The position numbers were made by a program, and so were the translations under genes. From contig CAZVZK010000119.1 of the NCBI GenBank assembly GCA_964630925.1, forward strand, positions 1-30,824: a stretch of DNA of 30,824 bases. The letters run 5' to 3'. Position 1 is the first letter of the stretch, and each line of letters opens with the position of its first letter. Positions 1-9,588 of the stretch are shown piece by piece. Below the pieces are notes generated by a model that worked only from the letters and a program-made list of their open reading frames with translations, was not told where the DNA came from and did not search any database. The stretch is from RGDT01 sp964630925 (lineage in GTDB: Bacteria > Planctomycetota > Planctomycetia > Gemmatales > Gemmataceae).

Positions 1-53
1 CCCGCAAGCTCAAGGACGGCAGCTAACGGTGGTAAGTCACCTTGGAAGGGCTG
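1..53 (+). mobile_element. IS fragment, left edge (transposase 3' end plus terminal tip)
   Basis: Bases 2-53 are an exact inverted copy of 30773-30824. Read on the plus strand, the codons from position 3 give R-K-L-K-D-G-S followed by TAA (24-26), which looks like the end of a transposase gene. A further 27 nt lead to the point where the two copies stop matching (after 53). That point is taken as the IS tip, whose outermost bases read CAGCCCTTCCAAGG from outside inwards. The rest of the element lies outside the window. The IS family cannot be named from this much sequence. The fragment interrupts the esterase part of the gene that ends here. Confidence 0.6.
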
Positions 54-3000
54 CTCCTTGAGGGCCCCCGGCTTCCGCTGGGCTTCGCGGAAGTGCTTCA
101 TCCCCCCCTTATGGCCCTTCAGGCCGTCGATACCCATGACGCCGATGACGAACGGCAGCTTCGGGGCCGACAGGTCTTTCCGCACGTCGCGGATGAAGTG
201 GCCGAGCAGGTCGGCGTACAGGTCGTACCCGCCGGCCTTGCCCTGATTGGGGTACACCCCGCCGTCGACGAGGTCGTTGAACCCCTGGAACCAGACGAAC
301 CCGGCCAACTCGTACCCCTGTTTCTCGTCGTAGTCGGGCACCACCCGCTTGATGTCTTTGAGCACCTTCTTGGTATGCGCGATCATCTCGCGGTAGTACA
401 CGCCGGTGGCGGCGGCCTTTTCGGCCCAGAACTTGGGCCGATCCTCGACTTTCGGAATGCCGTGGGCACCCTTGGGATGCTTGTCCCACAGTTCCTGAGT
501 TTTCTTTGCCAAAACGAAAGGTCCCCCGCTCGGCGAGCGGAAGTCGGTGTGCAGGCTCCGCCCGCCCCACGAGGTCTTGATGATCAGCACCGGCTCGTTC
601 AGGTGCTTCTGCAGGGTCAGCCCGAACGTGAACTCCGGGCCGATGTTGTCCTTGCCCCCCGCGCCGAACCCGGCGGTCAGCTTGCCGGTTTGTTCACGCA
701 GGTCGTCGTAGGCGTTGCCGAGGCACCCGACCGACGTGATCCACACCCTGTCGCACACCTTCGCCTTGCCATCCTTGTCCCGCATGTCTTTCAGCAGCGG
801 AGCGGTCTTGGGGTCATCGGCCAGGCTGTCGAACGTGGACACCCGAGCGTGCCCCTGCATGTTCGACTGGCCGGCCAGGATGAACACCTTGAGCGGCGCT
901 TTCGCAGGGGCGGCCTTCGGCTCCTTCGCCCCCGGTTCCTTCTCAAGCCGAATGAGTTCCGGCGTGTCGGTGGACGCTTCGATTGCCCGGATCGTGTCGC
1001 GAACGTTTTTGGCCTTCTGCTGCATCAACTTCTTGGGAAAATTCGGCTCGTCCTTCTCGAAGTAGTTGGCGATCTTCGTCAACTCCGGAATGACGGCCTT
1101 GGCATGGGTGCCGTAGCTGAGCAGGATCTTCATCAGTTCCGGCGTCCGCGACTCGCTCCCCCACGGGTTCTGCTGGCGCGTGTACTTCACGCACGCCTGG
1201 ATCCCTTCCTCGATGCGGTGCTTGGCGAAGAGACGAAGCCCCTCCACGCGGATCCCGTCGGCGAACATCTCCCCGCTCGGGGCCGGCTCGACAATCGCCC
1301 GGTGGATGGCGGGCAACAGCGCCTTGATTTCACTGGCGGACAGGTTCCGGTAGACGGAACTGAGACTGCTCCGGGCACGCCCGTCATCGTTCTTCAGCCC
1401 GGCCCGCACTGCTTTGTAGAGGGCATCGCGATCGACCCCGTCGAGGGACCCGCGGAGCATTCCGCCGCCATCGAACAGGGCGAACGTGAGATACCGCTGC
1501 TGCATTCCTCGCGGGTCGTTGACCTTGTCCACCTCGGCGAGCAGTTCGAGCAACTTGGGAACTGCGGGTTTGGCGGCAGGCCCAATCTTGGCCAGAGCGT
1601 CAGCGGCCTTGACGCGGAGCCAGAGGTCTTTGTCGGTCAGGCATATCCGCAGTGGCTCCACCGCCGGCACGGCCCGTTTGCCGAGAATTCTCAGGGCCTG
1701 ACAGGCCCCGTAGCGCACTTCAAGGTCAGGGGCATCGAGCAGTTTCACAATCGCCCGAACCGGTGCTTCTTTGCGACGGGCCAGTGCCATCGCGGCCCGC
1801 TCGCGGACGACCGGCGACCAACTGCCGAGGCGCTCGAAGAGTTGCTCGCCGCTGAGTTTGTCGTACGCGGTGGTGCGGTCTTTGTTGTCCCACCCGCGGC
1901 CGTCGGCGATGACTGACTCAGAGGCTGCGACATCGAGTTGCTTGACAACGCTCTTCCCGCTACCCGTGAGCCGAATCTTCTTCAGCGGCATCGCGTAGGC
2001 CAGCAGGTAGGTGCCGGTGGCATCCCAACCTGCGTAACTGTCCCTCTCGTTTTCCGGCGGGCCCTGGTGCGGGTAACTGCCGTCCCAGCGCCGCGCCAGG
2101 TCGAAGTACCAGGCACCGAACTCCTTCATCCAGTCACCGGTGGCGTTCGGACCGGACAGGGCGACGCCCGGCATCGCCCACAACATGTTGAAGTAGTTTC
2201 CGGTGTGCCCGCAATCCCGCTCCGGCCCGTGCGAGGCGACACTCATCCGCGAGAAGAACTCCGCGCCTTTTGCTTCACCGAGCGCGTTGAACAGGACAGC
2301 CGCCATGCCGCACTTGCCGTTGTCGTCGTGGTTCTCGATCCACGGGTGATGGTCGCCGTAAGGGATGGCCCCTTTGCCGATGTAAAAGCGCAGCAGCTTC
2401 GCACTACGGTCGATGGCGGCGGTCACCTCGGCGTCCTTCACACCCGCTTCCCGTGCCAGCACCAGCCCGGTCGTCAGCACCAGTCCGGGGGAGTTCATCA
2501 TCCCGTATCCACCCAGGCGGCCGTCCGGGATGGCGAACCCGTGGCCCCACGAGCCGACCGCACTTTGCCCCTTGGCGGCTTCCATTGCGAGCCGCTTCAG
2601 GCCCGGTTGCACCGACTCGTCACCGGTCGCCAGAACGTATTCGGAGAGGAACAACATGACGTAGCCGTAGTACCAGGTCTGCATGCTCTTGGCGGAATAG
2701 CCCGCCGCCCACTGGGCTTCCTTCTTGACCAGCGGCAGATGTTCGGCATTCCCGCTGGCCAACAAGGCGAGGGCGTTCAGCGACCGTGGGATGGCGTCCA
2801 TCTCGGTGTAGCCCGGCTTCGACATCCGCGCGGCCAGCGCCTTGCACCCAACTTCGAGCAGGAGCTTCGACTTGTCGCAGTCGAAGGGGGCCGTTGCGCC
2901 GTAGCTGCCGAGTACCGGCAGTTTGAGCACAACCTCTTCGGACTTGCCCGCCCGCCAGCGTGTGAGGGCGAGTTTCCCGCCACCGGCTTTCGATTCGGCC

Positions 3001-3350
3001 AGCGTGATCGCCTTGCCCTTCTCCGTGCGCGGGTCGGAGGAGAACGGCTTGCCGCCGACGCCGAGGATCACGTCGCCGACCTGGAACGAGTCCGCGGCCG
3101 GCGAACCTCTATCGACTTTCGTGACCAGAATCTGCCGGGCGTCGGTCGTCACCAACTGGTCGCAATAAATCCACCCGCGAAGCCCAGTCGGCCCAAGGTT
3201 CCAATCGCGCTTCGCGCCCTTCGGAATTTTCGCGCCTTGGGTGAAGTCCGGCACAGGCGTCGCCTCTTTCGGAGCGGCGGTCGCCGAGTGGGCGAGTGTC
3301 GTCGCGATGATGAGGGCGCCGATTCGCAACGCCGGAGTGCTAATTGTCAT
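1..3350 (-). CDS. Secreted DUF6288/PDZ protein with HEAT-like repeats and a C-terminal sialate O-acetylesterase domain, cut by an IS
   Basis: Open from ATG at 3350 (AAGGAT seven bases upstream) to the window edge, at least 1116 codons. Order of parts: a hydrophobic leader (about residues 1-24); a PDZ-like segment near 80-110 (VGDVILGVGGKPF); a DUF6288-like region with many W, Y and G residues and the motif ENHDDNGKCG (about 150-480); alanine/leucine-rich HEAT-like helices (about 500-760); a short Lys/Pro linker; then a sialate O-acetylesterase (SASA/DUF303) domain starting FILAGQSNMQGH, with the probable nucleophile Ser829, and WFQGFND further on. The native sequence stops near residue 1099, where IS sequence begins, so the C-terminal part that in this family carries the catalytic His seems lost. 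It probably acted on acetylated sugars outside the cytoplasm. The domain names are from motif recognition; the DUF6288 call is the least certain. Confidence 0.8.
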   Translation of the reverse strand, partial: MTISTPALRIGALIIATTLAHSATAAPKEATPVPDFTQGAKIPKGAKRDWNLGPTGLRGWIYCDQLVTTDARQILVTKVDRGSPAADSFQVGDVILGVGGKPFSSDPRTEKGKAITLAESKAGGGKLALTRWRAGKSEEVVLKLPVLGSYGATAPFDCDKSKLLLEVGCKALAARMSKPGYTEMDAIPRSLNALALLASGNAEHLPLVKKEAQWAAGYSAKSMQTWYYGYVMLFLSEYVLATGDESVQPGLKRLAMEAAKGQSAVGSWGHGFAIPDGRLGGYGMMNSPGLVLTTGLVLAREAGVKDAEVTAAIDRSAKLLRFYIGKGAIPYGDHHPWIENHDDNGKCGMAAVLFNALGEAKGAEFFSRMSVASHGPERDCGHTGNYFNMLWAMPGVALSGPNATGDWMKEFGAWYFDLARRWDGSYPHQGPPENERDSYAGWDATGTYLLAYAMPLKKIRLTGSGKSVVKQLDVAASESVIADGRGWDNKDRTTAYDKLSGEQLFERLGSWSPVVRERAAMALARRKEAPVRAIVKLLDAPDLEVRYGACQALRILGKRAVPAVEPLRICLTDKDLWLRVKAADALAKIGPAAKPAVPKLLELLAEVDKVNDPRGMQQRYLTFALFDGGGMLRGSLDGVDRDALYKAVRAGLKNDDGRARSSLSSVYRNLSASEIKALLPAIHRAIVEPAPSGEMFADGIRVEGLRLFAKHRIEEGIQACVKYTRQQNPWGSESRTPELMKILLSYGTHAKAVIPELTKIANYFEKDEPNFPKKLMQQKAKNVRDTIRAIEASTDTPELIRLEKEPGAKEPKAAPAKAPLKVFILAGQSNMQGHARVSTFDSLADDPKTAPLLKDMRDKDGKAKVCDRVWITSVGCLGNAYDDLREQTGKLTAGFGAGGKDNIGPEFTFGLTLQKHLNEPVLIIKTSWGGRSLHTDFRSPSGGPFVLAKKTQELWDKHPKGAHGIPKVEDRPKFWAEKAAATGVYYREMIAHTKKVLKDIKRVVPDYDEKQGYELAGFVWFQGFNDLVDGGVYPNQGKAGGYDLYADLLGHFIRDVRKDLSAPKLPFVIGVMGIDGLKGHKGGMKHFREAQRKPGALKEQPFQGDLPPLAAVLELA

Positions 3351-3408
3351 TGGGTGATCCTTGGAGGTGGAGGATGCTTCGTGGTTGTGCTTGGCAACAA
3401 CGAGTTCA

Positions 3409-3621
3409 TCAGTTGCGGTCTTCGGCGATTTCGATTCCGGAAGCTACTTTTGAGACCGCTGTCTCCTGCGACGGGACGTTCGGTGCTGCTACTGGCCTTT
3501 GGCCGGCGAGGATGAAGACCTTGAGGGGCTTCTCCTCGGCCACGGCGTTGCCCGAGATGGCCATCAGGGCCAGACAGGACAGCAGCGCGGACAATTGGGA
3601 CGGGCTGAGTGATGAGACCAT
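3409..3621 (-). pseudogene. Remnant of a second sialate O-acetylesterase gene (N-terminus only)
   Basis: A 70-codon frame with its own start (GAGGTG before the ATG at 3621) and a convincing signal peptide (LLSCLALMAISGNAVA). It then reads EEKPLKVFILAGQ, the beginning of a SASA domain. The family continues with SNM, which holds the catalytic Ser, but here it runs into unrelated sequence and stops. It lies 58 nt upstream of the DUF6288-esterase gene, whose own esterase domain begins with nearly the same words (APLKVFILAGQSNM). A deletion or recombination within this conserved stretch is the simplest explanation. A short expressed secreted peptide is the alternative. Confidence 0.55.
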
Positions 3622-3720
3622 GCCGGCACCTCGTTCGGGAGCGACTCACCCCCGGCTCGGCGGGGCCGCGCTGGCAAGCAGGGCCTCAGTCGACTGGACG
3701 CTGGAGGGGTTGTCATAGTG

Positions 3721-3735
3721 TAATCGCACCGATTA
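3721..3735. promoter_or_regulatory. Perfect inverted repeat TAATCG-CAC-CGATTA, candidate operator
   Basis: Two perfect 6-bp arms around a 3-bp spacer in the 155-bp gap between the divergent esterase remnant and the XylR-type regulator, about 40 nt before the proposed regulator start. The position suits an operator controlling one or both directions, for example by self-regulation. No known consensus was matched, and the arms are short. Confidence 0.35.
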
Positions 3736-3776
3736 TCGTTTCTGGGAAAAAAGGTAACGAACTGGAGAAATGGCTG

Positions 3777-4949
3777 GTGGACCGGTCGATCCGCCGAGTC
3801 GCCCTGATGCTGGACCTCGAGTGGCCGTACAAGCGGCACTCGGAGGTCTACGCGGGAATCCAGCGGTTCGCGTCAGAGCGGGGCTGGGTCACGATCATCG
3901 ACGAGTTCGCCCACGACACTCTGCGCCGCAGGCAGGGCCCCGCGGACCGCTACGACGGGATCGTCGCACGGGCGAACCACGCGCTCGCCCGGCAGGCCGC
4001 TGCGCGGGGCGTCCCGGCCGTGAACGTGTGGCCCAGCTCGCCCGCCCGGCACCTCCTCCCCGGTGTGTTCCCCGATTCGGCGGCCACCGGCCGGCTCCTG
4101 GCCGAACACCTCCTGGCGCGCGGGCTCCGCTCGTTCGCCACGCTGACCTCGGCGAAGAACGCGGACAACCAAATGGAGGTCCGGGAGCTCGCCCGGCTGG
4201 TCCGGGAGGCCGGCTTCGGGTGCGCGTCCGCGTACGTCCCCCAGCGCCCCTGCCGGGACGTGGCCAGCTGGCGGAGGACGGAGCGGCTGATCGCGGACGC
4301 GATGGACGGGTGGGTGCCGCCCGTCGGCGTCTACGTCGGCCAGGAGGACTGCGGCCGGGTCGTCGTGCAGTTGAGCCACCGGCGCGGGTGGCGGATCCCC
4401 GAAGACGTGGCGATCATCGCCGGCAAGAACCAGGAAGCCCTGTGCGAGCGCCCCTCCCCGTCGCTCACCAGCGTCGAGATCGGCTACGACCGGATCGGCC
4501 ACGCCGCGGCCGGGCTGCTGGACCGACTGATGGACGGGGCCGAGCCCCCGGCCGAGCCGGTCCGGATCACGCCGCAAGGCCTCGTGGTCCGCGAATCGAC
4601 CGACTTCTTCGCCGTGGAGGACGACGTGGTCGCCGCGGCGCTGGCGTACATAGCGGCGCACAGCCACCGCCGCATCGGCCCGGACGACGTCGCCCGCGCG
4701 GCCGGCGTCGAGAAGCGCACGCTGCAGAACTACTTTCAGAAGACGCTCAAGCGGCCGATCGCGACGGAGATCCGCCGGGTGCGGATAGAACGCGCCAAAC
4801 GCGAGCTGGCCCAGAGCGGCCGGCCGCTCGCCGCGATCGCCCGCGACGTCGGCTTCGGCACCATCCAGCGCCTCGACGAGGTCTTCCGTCGCGAGCTCGG
4901 CATGAGCCCGGGCGCCTACCGCAAGCAGCGACAGTTGCGGGGCGGTTGA
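3777..4949 (+). CDS. XylR-type transcription regulator (LacI-like sensor plus AraC HTH)
   Basis: About 390 residues, the usual length for XylR-like regulators (E. coli XylR is 392). The N-terminal two thirds look like a periplasmic-binding-protein-type sugar sensor (RRVALMLDLEWPYKRHSEVYAGIQRF, then VGVYVGQEDCGR and PEDVAIIAGKNQEALCE). The last 100 residues form an AraC HTH pair: DDVARAAGVEKRTLQNYFQK, then LAAIARDVGFGTIQRLDEVFRRELGMSPGAYRKQ. The GTG at 3777 was chosen because a GGAG lies nine bases upstream and the protein then begins like the family; the frame is open to an ATG at 3609, but that extension has no family character. It is divergent from the esterase genes and may control them in response to a sugar. 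Confidence 0.85.
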   Translation: MDRSIRRVALMLDLEWPYKRHSEVYAGIQRFASERGWVTIIDEFAHDTLRRRQGPADRYDGIVARANHALARQAAARGVPAVNVWPSSPARHLLPGVFPDSAATGRLLAEHLLARGLRSFATLTSAKNADNQMEVRELARLVREAGFGCASAYVPQRPCRDVASWRRTERLIADAMDGWVPPVGVYVGQEDCGRVVVQLSHRRGWRIPEDVAIIAGKNQEALCERPSPSLTSVEIGYDRIGHAAAGLLDRLMDGAEPPAEPVRITPQGLVVRESTDFFAVEDDVVAAALAYIAAHSHRRIGPDDVARAAGVEKRTLQNYFQKTLKRPIATEIRRVRIERAKRELAQSGRPLAAIARDVGFGTIQRLDEVFRRELGMSPGAYRKQRQLRGG

Positions 4950-5174
4950 CCGGCACGCGCGTCACTCGGCCGGGTCTCGGGCCGGCCCTTGTCGCCAGCA
5001 GGGTTGCCGCCTCTGGGGCTCTCGTTGGACTACACGCAGGAGGGCGTCGCCGTGCGGGGCTGGGGTGTGATGGTCACGCGGATCGCGGGGCCGTTTCGGC
5101 GTGCCGAACCAGGACGGGCGATTGTGCACAATACCGCTCGACAAGCCGTGTGGTGTTCGTGGGCTTGCGCGCTT
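4950..5174. promoter_or_regulatory. Non-coding gap holding a 12-bp perfect palindrome
   Basis: No convincing gene between the regulator stop and the inverted-repeat element. At 5121-5132 the sequence ATTGTGCACAAT is a perfect palindrome, an AT-rich island in GC-rich surroundings and typical in form of a dimeric regulator site. No nearby intact gene clearly uses it: the regulator upstream ends before it, and the integrase downstream is broken. Confidence 0.3.
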
Positions 5175-5243
5175 AGAGGCTCTAACAATACCCCTGTTTT
5201 GCCCTGTTTCCCGCAGGATTCAGGAGGTTTTGTTAGAGCCTCT
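5175..5243. mobile_element. 69-bp inverted-repeat element (MITE-like or IS remnant) inside the integrase pseudogene
   Basis: Perfect 14-bp inverted arms, AGAGGCTCTAACAA at 5175-5188 and its complement at 5230-5243. The similarity runs a few bases further inward (ACC..CCTG on both ends). The inner 41 bp hold no gene. On the minus strand the integrase reading can be followed to T-L-D-W plus TA, directly against the element, so it appears to have landed in the integrase. A transcription terminator with a long loop is a less likely reading, since there is no gene end for it to serve. Confidence 0.5.
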
Positions 5244-5559
5244 TACCAGTCGAGAGTACGCCGCTACTTGCTGCCCTCCTCGACGCGCTTCCTGAGCCAG
5301 CCGACGAACTCGTCGATCACGGTGGCCACGAAGGGGGCGGAGTCATCGGCGCTGGGGGCAGCCGCGTCGGACTCGGCATCGGCCGCCACGGCCATCTTCT
5401 CGTCATGATCTCGGGCGGCGCGATCCAGGAGCCGTCGTGGCCCTTGCGCGGCTCGGGCAGCCCGTCGGGGTGCTTGCCCGGGGGGTGCTGCTTCTTGGCG
5501 ACCTCGACGAACCAGGTCCGCCGCGGCGCGCGGTAGAAGGGCTTCGGGATGTGCGGCAT
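5244..5559 (-). pseudogene. Broken tyrosine recombinase/integrase (N-terminal part)
   Basis: Begins M-P-H-I-P-K-P-F-Y-R at 5559 and continues RTWFVEVAKKQH..GKHPDGLPEPRKG, the opening pattern of planctomycete phage-type integrases. After SWIAPPEI the frame shifts by one base and resumes as HDEKMAVAADAES and then ATVIDEFVGWLRKRVEEGSK, the start of the core-binding domain. A stop follows at 5264-5266. Reading through it gives RRTLDW, which still fits the family (TYDWY-like), before the 69-bp element cuts in. The catalytic domain (R..HxxR..Y) is absent. A frameshift, a stop and an insertion make this a dead gene. It sits about 160 nt from the tRNA-Lys fragment, the usual layout of an island integrase next to its attachment site. 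Confidence 0.65.
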
Positions 5560-5650
5560 GGTCGGGAATCCTCCGGTTCGCACCGGACGCCACGGAAGGC
5601 TTCCCGAAGGCCTCGAGCCGGAGGGCTGGCACCCCGTCGGAGGAGGAACT

Positions 5651-5673
5651 TCTCTGACAAACCTCTCTGACAA
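5651..5673. repeat. Direct repeat TCTCTGACAA x2, 13-bp period
   Basis: The ten bases occur at 5651-5660 and 5664-5673, in the gap between the integrase start and the tRNA fragment. Integrases often have short direct arm-type sites beside their attachment core, so that is a possible role. Two copies alone are weak evidence. Confidence 0.3.
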
Positions 5674-5721
5674 CCGCTGCCAGAGCCGTCAGGGATCGAC
5701 GTAACCCCTTGGTATTTCTAG

Positions 5722-5763
5722 TGCCCCGCGTAGGACTCGAACCTACAACCCGCTGATTAAGAG
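5722..5763 (-). other. tRNA-Lys(CTT) 3' fragment, probable att site of a decayed island
   Basis: On the minus strand: an anticodon loop CTCTTAA (anticodon CTT), the 3' anticodon-stem strand TCAG, a variable region, a complete T-arm (GTAGG-TTCGAGT-CCTAC) and a 3' acceptor strand GCGGGGC plus A. No encoded CCA follows. The sequence upstream of the loop does not pair with TCAG and there is no D-arm or 5' acceptor half, so this is not a full tRNA gene. A fragment running from the anticodon loop to the 3' end, next to an integrase, is what tRNA-targeted integration leaves behind. The complete tRNA-Lys should be at the other island end, outside this window. Confidence 0.65.
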
Positions 5764-6056
5764 AATGGGGGCCGCGATTTCACGCACTTTCGGCAAGGCC
5801 AATCACGGCGGCGCTTGCGTTCCCAAGCTGCATTTCGTCAAGAACGTGCGTCGGCAAGTCCGGCGTCGCCAGGCCGAGCGCGAACGCGCCAGGTCGGTCA
5901 GAATTGAGTGAGTCTACACCATGCCTTGCGCCACAGAATCAGCGTGCCATCCCGCCCCCACGGGACCGACTGCGGGCGAGAGCCGCAGCGTAATCCCATC
6001 GACATCGAACCCTGTCGAGACGAAGTGCGGTCCAAGTCCGTGTCGCCGTCCGGGGG
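5764..6056. other. No clear gene; possible gene scraps
   Basis: Nothing here is convincing. A 48-codon plus-strand frame (5765-5911, starting MGAAISRTFGKANHGG, Arg-rich end) lacks a good ribosome binding site. On the minus strand one frame ends D-G-T-L-I-L-W-R-K, like the last strand of a WD40 repeat. Another gives LPTHVLDEMQLGNASAAVIGLAES before a stop. Such protein-like pieces in several frames suggest eroded genes beside the old integration site, but none can be named. No terminator was recognised after the last FGE-like gene. Confidence 0.25.
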
Positions 6057-7013
6057 CTACTCGGCCGAGGCGAGGGCGACCCGGAAGCCCAGGTAGCAGC
6101 CGCGGTACGACACCGGATCGCGGCCGACCCGTGCCGCGGACCGGCAGCGGTGCGCGGCGCTGGACCAGCCGCCGCCGCGCTGCACGCGGGCCTTGCCGGA
6201 GTCGGGGCCGGTCGGGTCTGTGCGAGCCTCTTTCGTGTAGGTCTTCGAGTCGTACCAGTCGCTGCACCACTCCCAGGCGTTGCCGTGCATGTCGTGCAGG
6301 CCCCAGGCGTTCGCCCCGAACTTCCCCACCGGGGCGGTGAAGGCGTGGCCGTCCTTCGCCTTGATCCCGAGCTTCCATGCCTCGAACTTCTCGCGTGCCG
6401 TGGCGTCCGCGACGTTGCCCGCCTTCGCCAGCCCTTCGGGGTCGTCGCCGAAGTGATACGCGGTCTTCGTCCCCGCCCGGCAGGCGTACTCCCACTCCGC
6501 CTCCGTCGGCAGGCGGTACGCCTTCTTCTCCTTCTTGCTCAGCCAGCGGCAGAACGCCGTGGCGTCGTTCCAGCTGACATTCACCACCGGGTGGTCGTCG
6601 GTCTGTGCGAAGCCGGGGTTCTTCCAGGTGTGCTTCTTGTCCATCACGAACTTGCCTGATTCGTCCAGCCCCCAGGCCCCCTTGCCGTCCCTCTCCGCGT
6701 CGGTCTGGTACTTCTCCTCGCGCGCGAACCGCTTGAACTGCCCCACCGTGACCTCATGCACCCCCAGGAAGAAACCCCGGCTGAGCACCACCTCGTGCTG
6801 CCCCTCCTGCTTCTCCCGGCCCGGCTCGCTCTCGGGCGAGCCCATCAGGTACTTGCCCGACGGGATCCAGGCGAACCGCATGCCGAGGCTGTTCTTGATC
6901 TCTTCCCCCGGTTTCGGCCCCTTCTCGCGCGACGGGGCCTTCCCCTCCTCACGAGCGGCCGCCACGAGCACGAGCCCCGTGAGGGCGGTCAGGGCCAGCA
7001 GTCGCATTCCCAT
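6057..7013 (-). CDS. Secreted SUMF/FGE-type (formylglycine-generating-enzyme-like) protein
   Basis: 318 residues; GGAGGAG six bases before the ATG at 7013. Signal peptide (LLALTALTGLVLVAAA), then the full FGE fold: NSLGMRFAWIPSGKYLMGS, GVHEVTVGQFKRF, HPVVNVSWNDATAFCRWL, RLPTEAEWEYACRAGT, NAWGLHDMHGNAWEWC, RGGGWSSAAHRCRSAAR and YLGFRVA. The Cys pair that performs catalysis in true FGE (CxxxxC after the RGGSW-like turn) is missing: the first position is Ser. It is therefore more likely a binding or structural member of the superfamily than a sulfatase activator. It is the last gene of the long minus-strand cluster, 27 nt after the FGE-amidohydrolase gene. Confidence 0.88.
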   Translation of the reverse strand: MGMRLLALTALTGLVLVAAAREEGKAPSREKGPKPGEEIKNSLGMRFAWIPSGKYLMGSPESEPGREKQEGQHEVVLSRGFFLGVHEVTVGQFKRFAREEKYQTDAERDGKGAWGLDESGKFVMDKKHTWKNPGFAQTDDHPVVNVSWNDATAFCRWLSKKEKKAYRLPTEAEWEYACRAGTKTAYHFGDDPEGLAKAGNVADATAREKFEAWKLGIKAKDGHAFTAPVGKFGANAWGLHDMHGNAWEWCSDWYDSKTYTKEARTDPTGPDSGKARVQRGGGWSSAAHRCRSAARVGRDPVSYRGCYLGFRVALASAE

Positions 7014-7040
7014 CGCTTGCTCCTCCGATGGCGTGTGAGC

Positions 7041-9572
<2,532 letters not shown>

Positions 9573-9588
9573 CAGGCCCCCCAGAACC

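Noticed and set aside
42..1916. Long plus-strand open frame opposite the DUF6288-esterase gene
   Set aside because: It is a shadow: the minus frame gives recognisable domains throughout, while the plus frame has no family motifs. The same holds for the long plus-strand frames opposite the cluster at 6.7-9.0, 13.9-16.5, 21.9-24.6 and 27.8-29.9 kb, a common effect of high GC.
3770..5176. 468-residue plus-strand frame overlapping the XylR-type gene
   Set aside because: Its Pro/Arg/Gly-rich translation is typical of a shifted reading of a GC-rich gene. The sensor and AraC HTH motifs are in the other frame.
5722..5763. A functional tRNA-Lys gene
   Set aside because: The 5' half, D-arm and 5' anticodon-stem strand are missing, so it cannot fold as a tRNA.
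5765..5911. Small Arg-rich plus-strand gene of 48 codons
   Set aside because: Weak ribosome binding site, no recognised relative, and competing protein-like readings on the other strand; recorded only as part of the unassigned gap.
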